Origin: Maribacter sp.
GTDB lineage: Bacteria; Bacteroidota; Bacteroidia; Flavobacteriales; Flavobacteriaceae
Direction: 5' to 3'
Assembly (NCBI GenBank): GCA_020629285.1
Contig: JAHDDP010000007.1
Span: forward strand, 1-64,000
DNA length: 64,000 nt
Shown here: positions 35,925-44,422 of the stretch, piece by piece
How positions within the stretch are numbered: position 1 is the first letter of the stretch
Layout: the number at the start of each line of letters is the position of its first letter
The notes under the pieces: generated by a model
Seen by the model: only the letters and a program-made list of their open reading frames with translations
What the model was told of the DNA's origin: nothing
The model's database searches: none
Program-made: the position numbers and the translations under genes

Positions 35925-37112
35925 TCACTTTTCAAAACTACTCCTCACCAAACCCATTAATTCCTCACCATGTATATTTTTGGCAATGACTACGCCGCTA
36001 CTATGTAAAATGAAGTTAGCAGTTATGGTACGCACACGAATTTTCTTCAAGAAAGGAGCATCGTCTCCTTGTAAATCTGAAGACTGAAGCCAACGATCGG
36101 CACCATCGCGTTTTGCTGCGGCTTTCCAGCTTCTTTCATCACTCTCTAAGGCATAGGCGACTATTTCTAAACCTTGGTCGTGGTATTCGTTATAAAGGGG
36201 TGCTAGAACTTTTCTATTCTCTATTCTGCAAGGCGCACACCAAGATGCCCATAAGTCCACAATCGTCAATTTTTCACCCAACACATTATTTAAAAGCACG
36301 GTGTCTTTGGTCATCATAGGCAATTGAATATTTGGAAATTTATCTCCTATCAATACCGGTAAATTTTTCGGTTCGCTTTCTTTACACAGTTGCTGCACCC
36401 AAGGGTGATCGGGTTGTGTTTTCTTCCATTTGGTGCATTGGTCTACTAAAAATTCAGGTATGCGTTCATAGTCGTTTTCGGGGCTAACCCAACGTAAGGC
36501 TACCATAGCGGGTAGTAGGTGCGGAGTGCTATTTGTAAATTCTATCAATGCTGTTTGGTATTGTAATACGGCATGTTCTTTCGCCATTAATTCATCACCT
36601 TCTTCCACATTCCATTGCTTATTGGCAAGGTTGGTTTGGTAAGCATCTTGTTTTATATCCCTTAAGTTTAGCAAAGACCTATTTATCTCCGAAGGATTTG
36701 CAATAGAAAAGCTTTTTTGAAATTCGGTAAACCTTGCAGTTATTTGTATCTGTTCCCCATTTTGCCAAACTATGGGCATATAATTGACACTGGTATTAAG
36801 TTCATTGTTGAAATAGTTACCCGCTTTTGCTGTGGGTTGTACGGCTAATTCATATAATGTTGGTTCTTTGGTATCAGGTAGATTATGAAATGCGAAGCTT
36901 CCGTTAGTATCTACAATAGCGGAGTCTATGATTTTCCCTAAATAAGAAGCTGCCACATGTTGTAAGTCCTCCGGTTGAATTAAGTAGATTTTAGTGTTTT
37001 CCTTTTCGGCACCTTCTACTGTGCCCGATATGACTGCAGGAGAATTACATGCCGTAAGATTTAGAACTAATAAGACGACACCGGTAATGATTGTGAAAGA
37101 GTTTCTATTCAT
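35925..37112 (-). CDS. TlpA-like thioredoxin-domain lipoprotein
   Basis: A 395-residue periplasmic lipoprotein (Cys22 in LTACNS). An N-terminal beta-rich domain (about 27-130; ISGTVEGAEKENTKIYL) resembles DUF4369. A helical middle follows, then a thioredoxin fold (about 255-395) with the redox motif Cys292-Ala-Pro-Cys295 in LWASWCAPCR. It would reduce or oxidise protein disulfides or handle thiols in the periplasm. Repeat B copies flank it on both sides, and no partner genes lie nearby. Confidence 0.87.
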   Translation of the reverse strand: MNRNSFTIITGVVLLVLNLTACNSPAVISGTVEGAEKENTKIYLIQPEDLQHVAASYLGKIIDSAIVDTNGSFAFHNLPDTKEPTLYELAVQPTAKAGNYFNNELNTSVNYMPIVWQNGEQIQITARFTEFQKSFSIANPSEINRSLLNLRDIKQDAYQTNLANKQWNVEEGDELMAKEHAVLQYQTALIEFTNSTPHLLPAMVALRWVSPENDYERIPEFLVDQCTKWKKTQPDHPWVQQLCKESEPKNLPVLIGDKFPNIQLPMMTKDTVLLNNVLGEKLTIVDLWASWCAPCRIENRKVLAPLYNEYHDQGLEIVAYALESDERSWKAAAKRDGADRWLQSSDLQGDDAPFLKKIRVRTITANFILHSSGVVIAKNIHGEELMGLVRSSFEK

Positions 37113-37163
37113 ATATATAATTATTCCCGGCGCTAACTAATTGAATTTTTGACTGTCTTGACC

Positions 37164-37205
37164 AATGGTAACGAAGTTCGTTTTTTCAGAAATAGCATGC
37201 AAGCG
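37164..37205. repeat. Intergenic repeat B, partial copy 2
   Basis: AATGGTAACGAAGTTCGTTT followed by a degenerate CAGAAATAGCATGCAAGCG. It keeps the AACGAA-n-TTCGTT dyad of the other two copies but diverges after it. Confidence 0.55.
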
Positions 37206-37299
37206 TTTAAAATTTGCATTTTTTTAAATTGAATCATGATGTCATATTTAACATGCTGACCGGTCGAGTGAATTTCGAGGTATGAGAATTTAGTTTACC

Positions 37300-37475
37300 T
37301 ACTGTTTAGGAGTGCGCAGTCGATGGGGAATGAAAACTGAACAATGCCTACTAAATACGCTAACCTACATAAAACAGATTGCCACGTCGTGAAAGGCTCC
37401 TCGCAAAGACGTTTTTAATTTTACACTACCAACTGTTACGGTGTACAGAGAACTGAAACTGCCTACCGAAAACTT
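37300..37475. repeat. Intergenic mosaic repeat A, copy 2
   Basis: It contains AAAACTGAACAATGCCTACT, then the 37-bp unit at 37375-37411, which differs from 32237-32273 at about three positions, then ACTGAAACTGCCTACCGAAA. The modules are shared with copy 1 but in different order. Confidence 0.65.
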
Positions 37476-37496
37476 TAAATACGTTCAATTATTACG

Positions 37497-37504
37497 TAAT
37501 TTTG
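37497..37504 (+). promoter_or_regulatory. -7 element before the PLP enzyme gene
   Basis: TAATTTTG is an exact TAnnTTTG match, 23 nt before the ATG at 37527 and just after repeat A. Confidence 0.4.
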
Positions 37505-37526
37505 AATAGTCAAAAAGAGGATAAAA

Positions 37527-39371
37527 ATGGAGCTAAATAAAATGCTAGAATATATTTCAAATGTCATTAAAAATATGCCAGAAGATTGGTTGAATCTAAC
37601 GACCCATCGATTGGATATTTATAACGAAGAACTAGCGAAAGTTCAATTTTTAGACCAGTTCGAAGTTTTAGCGAAAGCGCATAATGCAAACGCAACTGCA
37701 TTAGGAAATTTACCTACGGCTTATGACTATATTCGTTTAGGTCATCCGTTGTCTTGTATTTTAGAATGGGCTATTGGCAATATCAATCATCTTCCATCTG
37801 AACAAGTAATAAGTTTTCAGTCAGAGACCATGCCTATTTTATCCATTTTAAGAACAAATTTATTTAAGCAGAGCAATACGTTGATTGCCTACACGGGTGA
37901 ATTACCCAGTGCTCTTGATGTGGAAGTATTGCGAGCTGTTTACGGTTATACGTTTGATTTAAAGCAAGTTGATTTAGCTTCTTCAGTAGCGGCTTTTGAT
38001 GGTAGTGTCATTTTTGTTTCTGAACAAGATGATATTGCCGCTGTGGACATCAACCCGAATATAGATTTTTATATTAATCTTCATGGTGATTTAGGTAGCG
38101 TGCTTTTGGTAAATGGGGAGCAGAATACAAGCTATATTTCAGACATTCAACACGTAAGAAGAAGAGAGACCGTTGCCATGACTCCCGCAAACTGTCTGGT
38201 AGCTTTACAGTCTTTGATTCATCAAACTACAAGCAATACTAAAAAGGAAAATTCAGCAGAAAACAAGGCTGCCTTATTAGATGTGATACGAGAGGTGAGC
38301 GGTGCCAATACATTGCCATTGGTAGCTTCTAGCGGATTATCCATACAATACGCCATAATGATGGGCTTGGTACATCATGCATTGGAAGACCACAAGGGGA
38401 AGGCCATCAAAATCGTTGTTCCTCCAAATTGTTATGGTGGTACCAATGACCAGGCTAGGCGAGTAGCAGCCTGTAGCGATGCTATTGAAATCGTTGATTT
38501 ACCTGTGGATGGAGATAATGATATGGTTAAGAGCATAGATACTGTTCTAAATAAATTAGCGAAAGAAGATGCCATACCCTTTATCATTGCCGAAATACCG
38601 ACTAACCCAAGGGTTGAAGTCCCAGAGCTAAATAAACTTAGGGAAGCCTTGAGTGCCAAAAGAAAAACCGCAAGTGGAGGAGAGGCTATAGATCCCGTAT
38701 TTATTTTGGATCAGACGTTTTGCCCTAATGTTCATTTTTTGGGAGATGCCGATATACTTTCATCCGTTAGAACCATTTCTTTTGCAAGCGGATCTAAATT
38801 TCCAAGTGGTGGAAAATGTACGGCAGGTTATTGTATAGCGAATAAAAAGGCGGAGGCTTTAATTCAAAAAATAGAACTGCATTTAAGCCTTTGCGATAAT
38901 GAGGCTACCGATTTGCAGTATGAAATTTTAGCAAAGCAAATGCCCTCTATGAACGAGAGAATTCATAAAGCTTATGAGAATACGCACGAATTTGTTGGGT
39001 TCATTTCAGAGGTATTACCAGACGCTAAAATCAATTTTGTATCGGATGAATTGGCAGCCGAAGGATTTACACCATCGGTCTTTTCATTAGACCTACCAAC
39101 AAAAGGAAATACTGCAGAAGAACGTGAAGCCTACAAACGGGAAATGAATCATAAATTGATCAACTTAATGATCACCGAGATACCAAATGAAAGTAAGTAT
39201 TGTGTAAGCTACGGACAGTTACATGGTTGTTATTGGACCATACCGGCTACTTCTACGCAAGGCACAACGAAAGAAGATGACAAAGATTATATTGCCCGTG
39301 TATCCCTTTCTCCAGATTTAGATTTGGAGCAGCATAAAAAAGTATTCAAGCAGTTTGTGGACAGTATGTAA
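37527..39371 (+). CDS. Large Cys/Met-metabolism PLP-dependent enzyme
   Basis: A 614-residue cytosolic fold-type I PLP enzyme related to cystathionine gamma-synthase/lyase. The catalytic domain covers about 215-614: PLP Lys424 in SFASGSKFPSGGK, Asp395 in FILDQTF for the pyridine nitrogen, and PPNCYGGTND. Classical family members are near 390 aa, so about 215 extra N-terminal residues (DYIRLGHPLSCILEW and a beta-rich part) are unusual. It is convergent with a cystathionine beta-synthase-like gene 16 nt away, so transsulfuration is the natural role; the exact reaction is not known. Confidence 0.78.
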   Translation: MELNKMLEYISNVIKNMPEDWLNLTTHRLDIYNEELAKVQFLDQFEVLAKAHNANATALGNLPTAYDYIRLGHPLSCILEWAIGNINHLPSEQVISFQSETMPILSILRTNLFKQSNTLIAYTGELPSALDVEVLRAVYGYTFDLKQVDLASSVAAFDGSVIFVSEQDDIAAVDINPNIDFYINLHGDLGSVLLVNGEQNTSYISDIQHVRRRETVAMTPANCLVALQSLIHQTTSNTKKENSAENKAALLDVIREVSGANTLPLVASSGLSIQYAIMMGLVHHALEDHKGKAIKIVVPPNCYGGTNDQARRVAACSDAIEIVDLPVDGDNDMVKSIDTVLNKLAKEDAIPFIIAEIPTNPRVEVPELNKLREALSAKRKTASGGEAIDPVFILDQTFCPNVHFLGDADILSSVRTISFASGSKFPSGGKCTAGYCIANKKAEALIQKIELHLSLCDNEATDLQYEILAKQMPSMNERIHKAYENTHEFVGFISEVLPDAKINFVSDELAAEGFTPSVFSLDLPTKGNTAEEREAYKREMNHKLINLMITEIPNESKYCVSYGQLHGCYWTIPATSTQGTTKEDDKDYIARVSLSPDLDLEQHKKVFKQFVDSM

Positions 39372-39387
39372 TTGCTGATGAAAAAGG

Positions 39388-40368
39388 TTATTCTATATAG
39401 CCTTTTTCACGCATCCAATCATCATTGAACATTTTACCAATATAACGACTACCGTGGTCATGAAACAACACCACAACGACATCATCTTTGGTAAAGTGTT
39501 CTTTTAACTGCAACACGCCTTTTATGGCAGATCCGGCGGAATTACCTAAAAACATGCCTTCTTCTTTTGCCAAACGTTGGGTATATACCGCGCCGTCTTT
39601 ATCGGTTACTTTTGTGAACCCGTCAATAATATCAAAATCCACATTTTTTGGCAGAATGTCTTCACCAATACCTTCTGTTACGTATGGGTAGATTTCCTTT
39701 TCATCAAAAATTCCCGTTTCATGGTATTTCTTGAAAACACTACCATAGGTATCTACACCCCAAACTTTTACATTAGGGTTCTGTTCTTTTAAATACTTTC
39801 CAACTCCAGATATGGTTCCGCCGGTTCCTACACCAACTACAAAATGAGTGATTTTACCTTCGGTCTGCTTCCAAATTTCTGGTCCGGTGCTCTCGTAATG
39901 TGCTTGGGCATTACTAGGGTTATCATACTGATTTACATACCAACTATTCGGAATTTCCTTTGCTAATCGTTTAGAAACCGAATAGTACGATCTTGGGTCT
40001 TCTGGTTCTACGGCTGTGGGACAAACCACAACTTCTGCACCTACTGCCCATAAAATATCGCACTTTTCCTTAGACTGCTTATCCGCCAGTACAAAAATAC
40101 ATTTGTAGCCTTTTACAATGGCGGCCAATGCGAGTCCCATTCCCGTATTTCCAGAGGTTCCTTCTATAATGGTTCCACCAGGCTTTAGTCTTCCATCAGC
40201 TTCTGCATCTTCGATCATCTTTAACGCCATACGGTCTTTAACCGAGTTGCCTGGGTTAAATGTCTCGTACTTAGCCAATACCAAACAAGGTAACTCCGCC
40301 GTAAGTGTATTAATTTTTACAAGGGGAGTGTTACCAATTGTACCAAGTATATTTTCTGCGTATTCCAT
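39388..40368 (-). CDS. Cystathionine beta-synthase-like PLP enzyme
   Basis: A 326-residue fold-type II PLP enzyme. PLP Lys44 in NPGNSVKDRMA, substrate loop EGTSGNTGMGLA and GVGTGGTISG are present. The segment EGIGEDILPKNVDFDIIDGF is characteristic of cystathionine beta-synthases rather than cysteine synthases. It lacks the C-terminal CBS regulatory domains and haem domain of the human enzyme. It condenses serine (or O-acetylserine) with homocysteine, the first step of reverse transsulfuration. A very good minus-strand promoter sits 20 nt upstream. Annotation as a cysteine synthase is the alternative. Confidence 0.87.
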   Translation of the reverse strand: MEYAENILGTIGNTPLVKINTLTAELPCLVLAKYETFNPGNSVKDRMALKMIEDAEADGRLKPGGTIIEGTSGNTGMGLALAAIVKGYKCIFVLADKQSKEKCDILWAVGAEVVVCPTAVEPEDPRSYYSVSKRLAKEIPNSWYVNQYDNPSNAQAHYESTGPEIWKQTEGKITHFVVGVGTGGTISGVGKYLKEQNPNVKVWGVDTYGSVFKKYHETGIFDEKEIYPYVTEGIGEDILPKNVDFDIIDGFTKVTDKDGAVYTQRLAKEEGMFLGNSAGSAIKGVLQLKEHFTKDDVVVVLFHDHGSRYIGKMFNDDWMREKGYIE

Positions 40369-40387
40369 AGCTGCTTTTAAAGTCGAT

Positions 40388-40418
40388 CAAAGTTATAAAA
40401 CTAGATCGACCAAAGCAA
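40388..40418 (-). promoter_or_regulatory. Promoter of the CBS-like gene
   Basis: On the minus strand TTG, exactly 20 nt and TAACTTTG: a full match to the flavobacterial promoter consensus, with the -7 box 20 nt before the ATG at 40368. Confidence 0.6.
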
Positions 40419-40474
40419 AATTGTTGCAGATACATCAATTATTTAATTTTTTCGCCTACGTGTTACAGCAATTA

Positions 40475-40864
40475 CTATCGTACAACGGTGACTTCTAATT
40501 CAACTTTTAATGTTTCAAAAAGACTTTTTACTTCTAAAACGGTACTAGCCTGTTTTATTCCGTGCTTTTTTACCCAGGCTTGAAAAATATCAAAAGAGGT
40601 AAAAAATTCATCTGATGAAGTGGTGTAGATATTTAATCGTACAATATTGTGGCATTGATACCCTGCCTCGTCAATTACTTTTTCTAAATTCAATATGGTG
40701 TCTATAAGTTGGCTTCTCATATCGCCATTACTTGATTTCCCTTCTGCATCAATTGCCGTTTGTCCAGAAATATATAAGGTTCCTTCTGGTTTTATTACCT
40801 CTATTGCCTGAACATAACTTCTTTCATTCTGCCAATCCCAAGGGTTGATAATTCTTTTTTCCAT
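40475..40864 (-). CDS. RidA family protein
   Basis: A 129-residue protein of the RidA/YjgF family, whose best known members hydrolyse reactive enamine/imine products of PLP enzymes. Signs are LYISGQTAIDAEG, the trimer-core region and QASTVLEVKSLF.LKVELEVTVV. The usual catalytic Arg near the end (the R-P motif of RidA proper) is not evident, so it belongs to another Rid subgroup. ATG at 40864 is preferred over GTG at 40897. Its place beside two PLP enzymes fits a clean-up role, which is inference. Confidence 0.85.
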   Translation of the reverse strand: MEKRIINPWDWQNERSYVQAIEVIKPEGTLYISGQTAIDAEGKSSNGDMRSQLIDTILNLEKVIDEAGYQCHNIVRLNIYTTSSDEFFTSFDIFQAWVKKHGIKQASTVLEVKSLFETLKVELEVTVVR

Positions 40865-41009
40865 TTGCTTCTTTTTTTTTGCTAAACATGATGACACGGT
40901 AGTTTATTAATGTGTCATGATGAATAGCTTTATTATAAGCGACAAATATTTGAATAATGAAATGGTTCTAGTGTGACAAACATCACAATTTTAAACGATG
41001 AAAACTCTT

Positions 41010-41573
41010 TTAAGAAGAAAGTCTACTAAGTGTCTCACGTGAAACACCCAAGTAAGAAGCCAGTAGCGTTTTAGACACCCGTTGAAACAAAGTTGGATAC
41101 TGTTTCAGTAATTGCTCATACCTCTCATTTGCACTTGAAGTTAGAAAAGATATGATTCTATTTTGTGAAGCTATATGCCCTAAATTGGATTTTTGAAGGA
41201 AGAAACGCTCCATTTTCGGTAATTCGGTCGATAGTTTTTGATAATCGCTTAGACTAATGGAAAACACCACAGTGTTCTCTATACACTGTAATGACATTTT
41301 AGCTTTTGACTGTGTAAAAAAAGCTGAAAAATCACTTTCCCACCAATCTTCCATTGCAAATGATACTATATGTTGTTTTCCGCCTTGGTCCATATAAATT
41401 AATTTTAAAAGACCGGTAACCACATAATAGCAGTCATCTACATCTTCTCCCTGTTGAATAAGAAAGTCGTTTTTATGATATTTCTCAAATTTAAAATGGG
41501 ATAAAACAAAAGCAAATTCATCATCTGTAAGAGGAATTAATTTATCTATATGATCTTTTAATTTTATCTCCAT
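41010..41573 (-). CDS. Crp/Fnr-family transcriptional regulator
   Basis: A 187-residue regulator. A cyclic-nucleotide-like beta-barrel (about 20-115; KNDFLIQQGEDVDDCYYVVTG) is followed by a helix and a small C-terminal HTH (about 160-187; SKTLLASYLGVSRETLSRL). It lacks the Cys cluster of Fnr and the cAMP residues of Crp. Such Bacteroidota regulators usually control a nearby gene, and RidA lies 113 bp downstream. A related regulator gene lies at 41733. Confidence 0.88.
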   Translation of the reverse strand: MEIKLKDHIDKLIPLTDDEFAFVLSHFKFEKYHKNDFLIQQGEDVDDCYYVVTGLLKLIYMDQGGKQHIVSFAMEDWWESDFSAFFTQSKAKMSLQCIENTVVFSISLSDYQKLSTELPKMERFFLQKSNLGHIASQNRIISFLTSSANERYEQLLKQYPTLFQRVSKTLLASYLGVSRETLSRLSS

Positions 41574-41607
41574 AAATAATTAAATCTATAAGGGTAGCGT
41601 TTTATTG

Positions 41608-41694
41608 CTTTTAGCGGATGATAACGAAGTTCGTTTTTACAAAAATTGAAAGCAAATAGCTATAAAGTAAGTAATAATCAAGCTATTAACGAAA
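41608..41694. repeat. Intergenic repeat B, copy 3
   Basis: TTTTAGCGGATGATAACGAA, GTTCGTTTTTAC, AAAAATTGAAAGCAAATAGC and CAAGCTATTAACGAA align with copy 1 at 35801-35886. It lies between two Crp/Fnr-like genes. Confidence 0.7.
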
Positions 41695-41732
41695 CTGCTA
41701 ATACACTACTCGTTTAAAATAGGCGGTTTGAG

Positions 41733-42305
41733 TTAGAACTCCTTTTTAATCTTGCTCAAAAATTCATGTGTAATACCCAAGTAACTAGAGGTTTGCCTGT
41801 CTGTAAGTTTTGAAGCGATTTCTGGATATTTGGAGGTGAAGTGCCGGTACCTTTCTTTAGCTGTCAAACTTTGGTTACGTACCAATCGTCTTTGCCAAGC
41901 AACTACTGATTTTTGGAACATAATGCGAAATAGTTTTTCTGCCGATGGTATGGCTTCGTATAATTTTTCTTTATCAGTTTGAGAAATGATCAACAACTCA
42001 CTGTCTTCAAGTGCTTGAATATTAAGTTCAGATGGTTTGTTGTTCATAAAACTATCAATATCCATTAACCACCAATCTTTTGTAGCAAAAAACAGGGTGT
42101 TTTCATTTCCTTTTTTATCCAAAGTAAAGGTTCTAAAACAACCATTTAAAACAAAGCCTTCAAACTTGCAAATTTCACCTTGTTGCAATAAATACGCTTT
42201 TTTGGCTATGGACATGGGTTGAAAGTAACGACACAATTCTTCTTCTTCGGCTTTCGTAAGGCGAACAATTTTATTGATATGTGCAATTAGTAAATCGTAC
42301 TTCAT
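41733..42305 (-). CDS. Crp/Fnr-family transcriptional regulator
   Basis: A 190-residue paralog of the regulator at 41010, but only modestly similar. It has an effector-like barrel (about 20-115; KKAYLLQQGEICKFEGFVLNG) and a C-terminal HTH (TDRQTSSYLGITHEFLSKI). No recognised ligand signature. The target is unknown, but the thiamine-salvage operon starts downstream on the same strand at 45206 and ends at 42349, so this regulator gene lies 44 nt past that operon's end and might be read with it. Confidence 0.87.
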   Translation of the reverse strand: MKYDLLIAHINKIVRLTKAEEEELCRYFQPMSIAKKAYLLQQGEICKFEGFVLNGCFRTFTLDKKGNENTLFFATKDWWLMDIDSFMNNKPSELNIQALEDSELLIISQTDKEKLYEAIPSAEKLFRIMFQKSVVAWQRRLVRNQSLTAKERYRHFTSKYPEIASKLTDRQTSSYLGITHEFLSKIKKEF

Positions 42306-42348
42306 TTTACGTATTTATAGTAATTAACCCTCTTGGTTTAAGATACTG

Positions 42349-43161
42349 TTATAACCCAAAATGATTAATAGGACCGTTACCTTGACCTAAGATTTTATTT
42401 TTACCCGCAGCAATGGCTCGGTTTACATAATTGCATCCTTTTGTAATGGCTTCTTCCATAGATAAGCCTAAACTTAAATATGCGGCAATGCTTGATGATA
42501 AACTGCAACCTGTACCGTGAATATTTTTTGTATTTACTTTCGGATTGGTTATTAAATTGACTTTTTGGGTTTCATGAACATAGCAAACATCTGTCATAAT
42601 AATAGTTCCATTATCCATATGTCCGCCTTTTAGAAGGACCGAAGTTTGGTAGCGCTCCCCAATTTTCTTTGCCATCTCTTCCATGTTTTCATTATTAATC
42701 TTCGCGTCAATCAATAATTCTGCTTCTGGAATATTAGGAGTAATTAAATTGACGTTTGGCAGAAAGTCCTTTAAACAGGCAATGGCATCATCAGCGATTA
42801 ATTTATGACCGGATGTACTGACCATTACAGGATCTAAAACGATATTCTTTGCCTTGTATTCGCTTAATTTTCTTTGGACAACCTTTATTACCTCGCACGA
42901 ATGAAGCATGCCGATTTTTATAGCTCCAAAATCAATATCACTTAAAACAGCATCTAACTGCTTTTCTAAATGAGAGATAGGTATGGCATGTATGTCGGTA
43001 ACTCCCATTGTATTCTGCGCTGTAGTTGCAGTAATTACCGTAGCGGCATAAGCTCCGCAGGCACTAATACTTTTAATATCTGCCTGAATACCGGCACATC
43101 CGCCAGAATCGCTACCGGCAATGCTCAATACACTTTTGTAAGGTGTTTTTAAATCTTCCAT
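42349..43161 (-). CDS. thiD: Hydroxymethylpyrimidine/phosphomethylpyrimidine kinase
   Basis: HMP and HMP-phosphate kinase that makes HMP-PP for thiamine synthesis. The ribokinase fold shows SIAGSDSGGCAGIQADIKS near the start, KIGMLHS, and the anion-hole/catalytic loop GTGCSLSSSIAAYL. The start at 43161 (MEDLKTPYK) gives the usual 270 aa and overlaps tenA by 13 bp; ATG at 43197 would lengthen it. Last gene of thiM-thiE-tenA-thiD. Confidence 0.95.
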   Translation of the reverse strand: MEDLKTPYKSVLSIAGSDSGGCAGIQADIKSISACGAYAATVITATTAQNTMGVTDIHAIPISHLEKQLDAVLSDIDFGAIKIGMLHSCEVIKVVQRKLSEYKAKNIVLDPVMVSTSGHKLIADDAIACLKDFLPNVNLITPNIPEAELLIDAKINNENMEEMAKKIGERYQTSVLLKGGHMDNGTIIMTDVCYVHETQKVNLITNPKVNTKNIHGTGCSLSSSIAAYLSLGLSMEEAITKGCNYVNRAIAAGKNKILGQGNGPINHFGL

Positions 43162-43802
43162 GGTTCTTGATTGTAAGCGCTGTCCCAAAACATCCATTCT
43201 AATTTAGAGGCTTTTTCAAAAGCAGTTTGCATTTTTTGCAAAACTTCTTCAGAAGCGTTTGCAGCATACTTATTGGTGATAATTATGGCATTATTTACCG
43301 AGTTCGCAAATTCTTCCCCGCCATAGGTATCTATCCAATCTTGATAGGGGTTATCGGCTTTGTTCTTCTGATTCGCTTGTATGTAATCTCCTATTTCTTT
43401 GTAAATGGTAAAGCAAGGCAGTACGGCAGCTAATGCTTCTTCTAAAGAATGATTCGACACTATGCGACTAAGATAACAGGTGTATAATTCGCAGGTAGGT
43501 GAGGGCACGTGTGCCAACTGATTGTTCTTTAGAAAAATTTGATGTAATGCATTTTCTACATTGATGATCCCTGTGGCGGAATCTAGAAAAAATTGGGTAT
43601 CATCGACATGCTCACATTTTACGCCAACAGTTGCTAATACCTTTTTATATTCCGCCAAATACATGGCATCTTGATTAATGTAAAATTGGAATACTTCTTT
43701 AGATAGTGTGCCATTCATCAGTTCTTTGATGAAAGATTGCTCTTTTATGGCTTCTATAATATCATCTGTTTGTTCTCTTGCTAGTTTGTACCAGTCTTGC
43801 AT
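43149..43802 (-). CDS. tenA: TenA-type thiaminase II
   Basis: A 217-residue all-helical enzyme that hydrolyses aminopyrimidine precursors from degraded thiamine. The catalytic Cys is in VLPCFTIYKEIG and the active-site Glu in LEWMFWDSAY. It therefore feeds HMP to ThiD in the same operon. It overlaps thiE by 22 bp and thiD by 13 bp, so translational coupling is likely. Confidence 0.93.
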   Translation of the reverse strand: MQDWYKLAREQTDDIIEAIKEQSFIKELMNGTLSKEVFQFYINQDAMYLAEYKKVLATVGVKCEHVDDTQFFLDSATGIINVENALHQIFLKNNQLAHVPSPTCELYTCYLSRIVSNHSLEEALAAVLPCFTIYKEIGDYIQANQKNKADNPYQDWIDTYGGEEFANSVNNAIIITNKYAANASEEVLQKMQTAFEKASKLEWMFWDSAYNQEPWKI

Positions 43803-44422
43803 ATAATTTCTTTAAGTTCTTTTGTTGCCGCTTCTGGGTTTGCTGCTTTTGAAATGGCAGAAACCACTGCTATTCCGTCCGCGCCATTTTCTATGATTTC
43901 TTTAGTGTTGGCTTTGTGAATTCCGCCAATACAGACAATAGGCTTAGAATACAGTTCTCTAATAGCTTTAAGTCCCGATATACCCAAAGGCTGTGCTAAA
44001 TCCGTTGTCTTCGTATTGGTTGAAAAAATAGGGGAGATGCCAATATAATCCGCTGCCTGAGCATCTAACTGCACAGCTTGTTCTGTGCTACTGACCGATA
44101 GTCCAATAATCTTACCATTGCCCATTAATCTGCGTGCTACATCATAGGGCATATCGGTCTGACCGATATGTACGCCGTCTGCATCTATGGCAAGTGCAAT
44201 ATCCAAGCGATCATTAATGATCAGTGGAATTCCGTAATTGCTACACAATTCTTTACCACGCAATGCACGGTTATAAAATGACAAAGTATCTAAAGTTTTC
44301 TCTCGTAATTGAATGATGGTTGCCCCGCCTTGTAGGGCAGCTTCTAGAATGGCAAAGAAGGTATTGTCATCCTTAATGCTATCATCCGTCACGTACATTA
44401 AAGCGTAGTCCACTTTAGGCAT
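43781..44422 (-). CDS. thiE: Thiamine-phosphate synthase
   Basis: A 213-residue TIM-barrel enzyme joining HMP-PP with thiazole phosphate to give thiamine monophosphate. It shows IIQLREKT, NDRLDIALAIDADGVHIGQ, the Ser/Thr-rich loop YIGISPIFSTNTKTT and PIVCIGGI. The length is standard. It overlaps thiM by 8 bp and tenA by 22 bp. Confidence 0.95.
   Translation of the reverse strand: MPKVDYALMYVTDDSIKDDNTFFAILEAALQGGATIIQLREKTLDTLSFYNRALRGKELCSNYGIPLIINDRLDIALAIDADGVHIGQTDMPYDVARRLMGNGKIIGLSVSSTEQAVQLDAQAADYIGISPIFSTNTKTTDLAQPLGISGLKAIRELYSKPIVCIGGIHKANTKEIIENGADGIAVVSAISKAANPEAATKELKEIICKTGTN

Larger units (their letters stand above)
37113..37526. other. Repeat-rich intergenic region
   Basis: A 414-bp divergent gap without a gene. 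It holds a partial repeat B (37164-37205), repeat A modules (about 37300-37475) and a -7 box (37497-37504). Nothing else was recognised. Confidence 0.6.
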
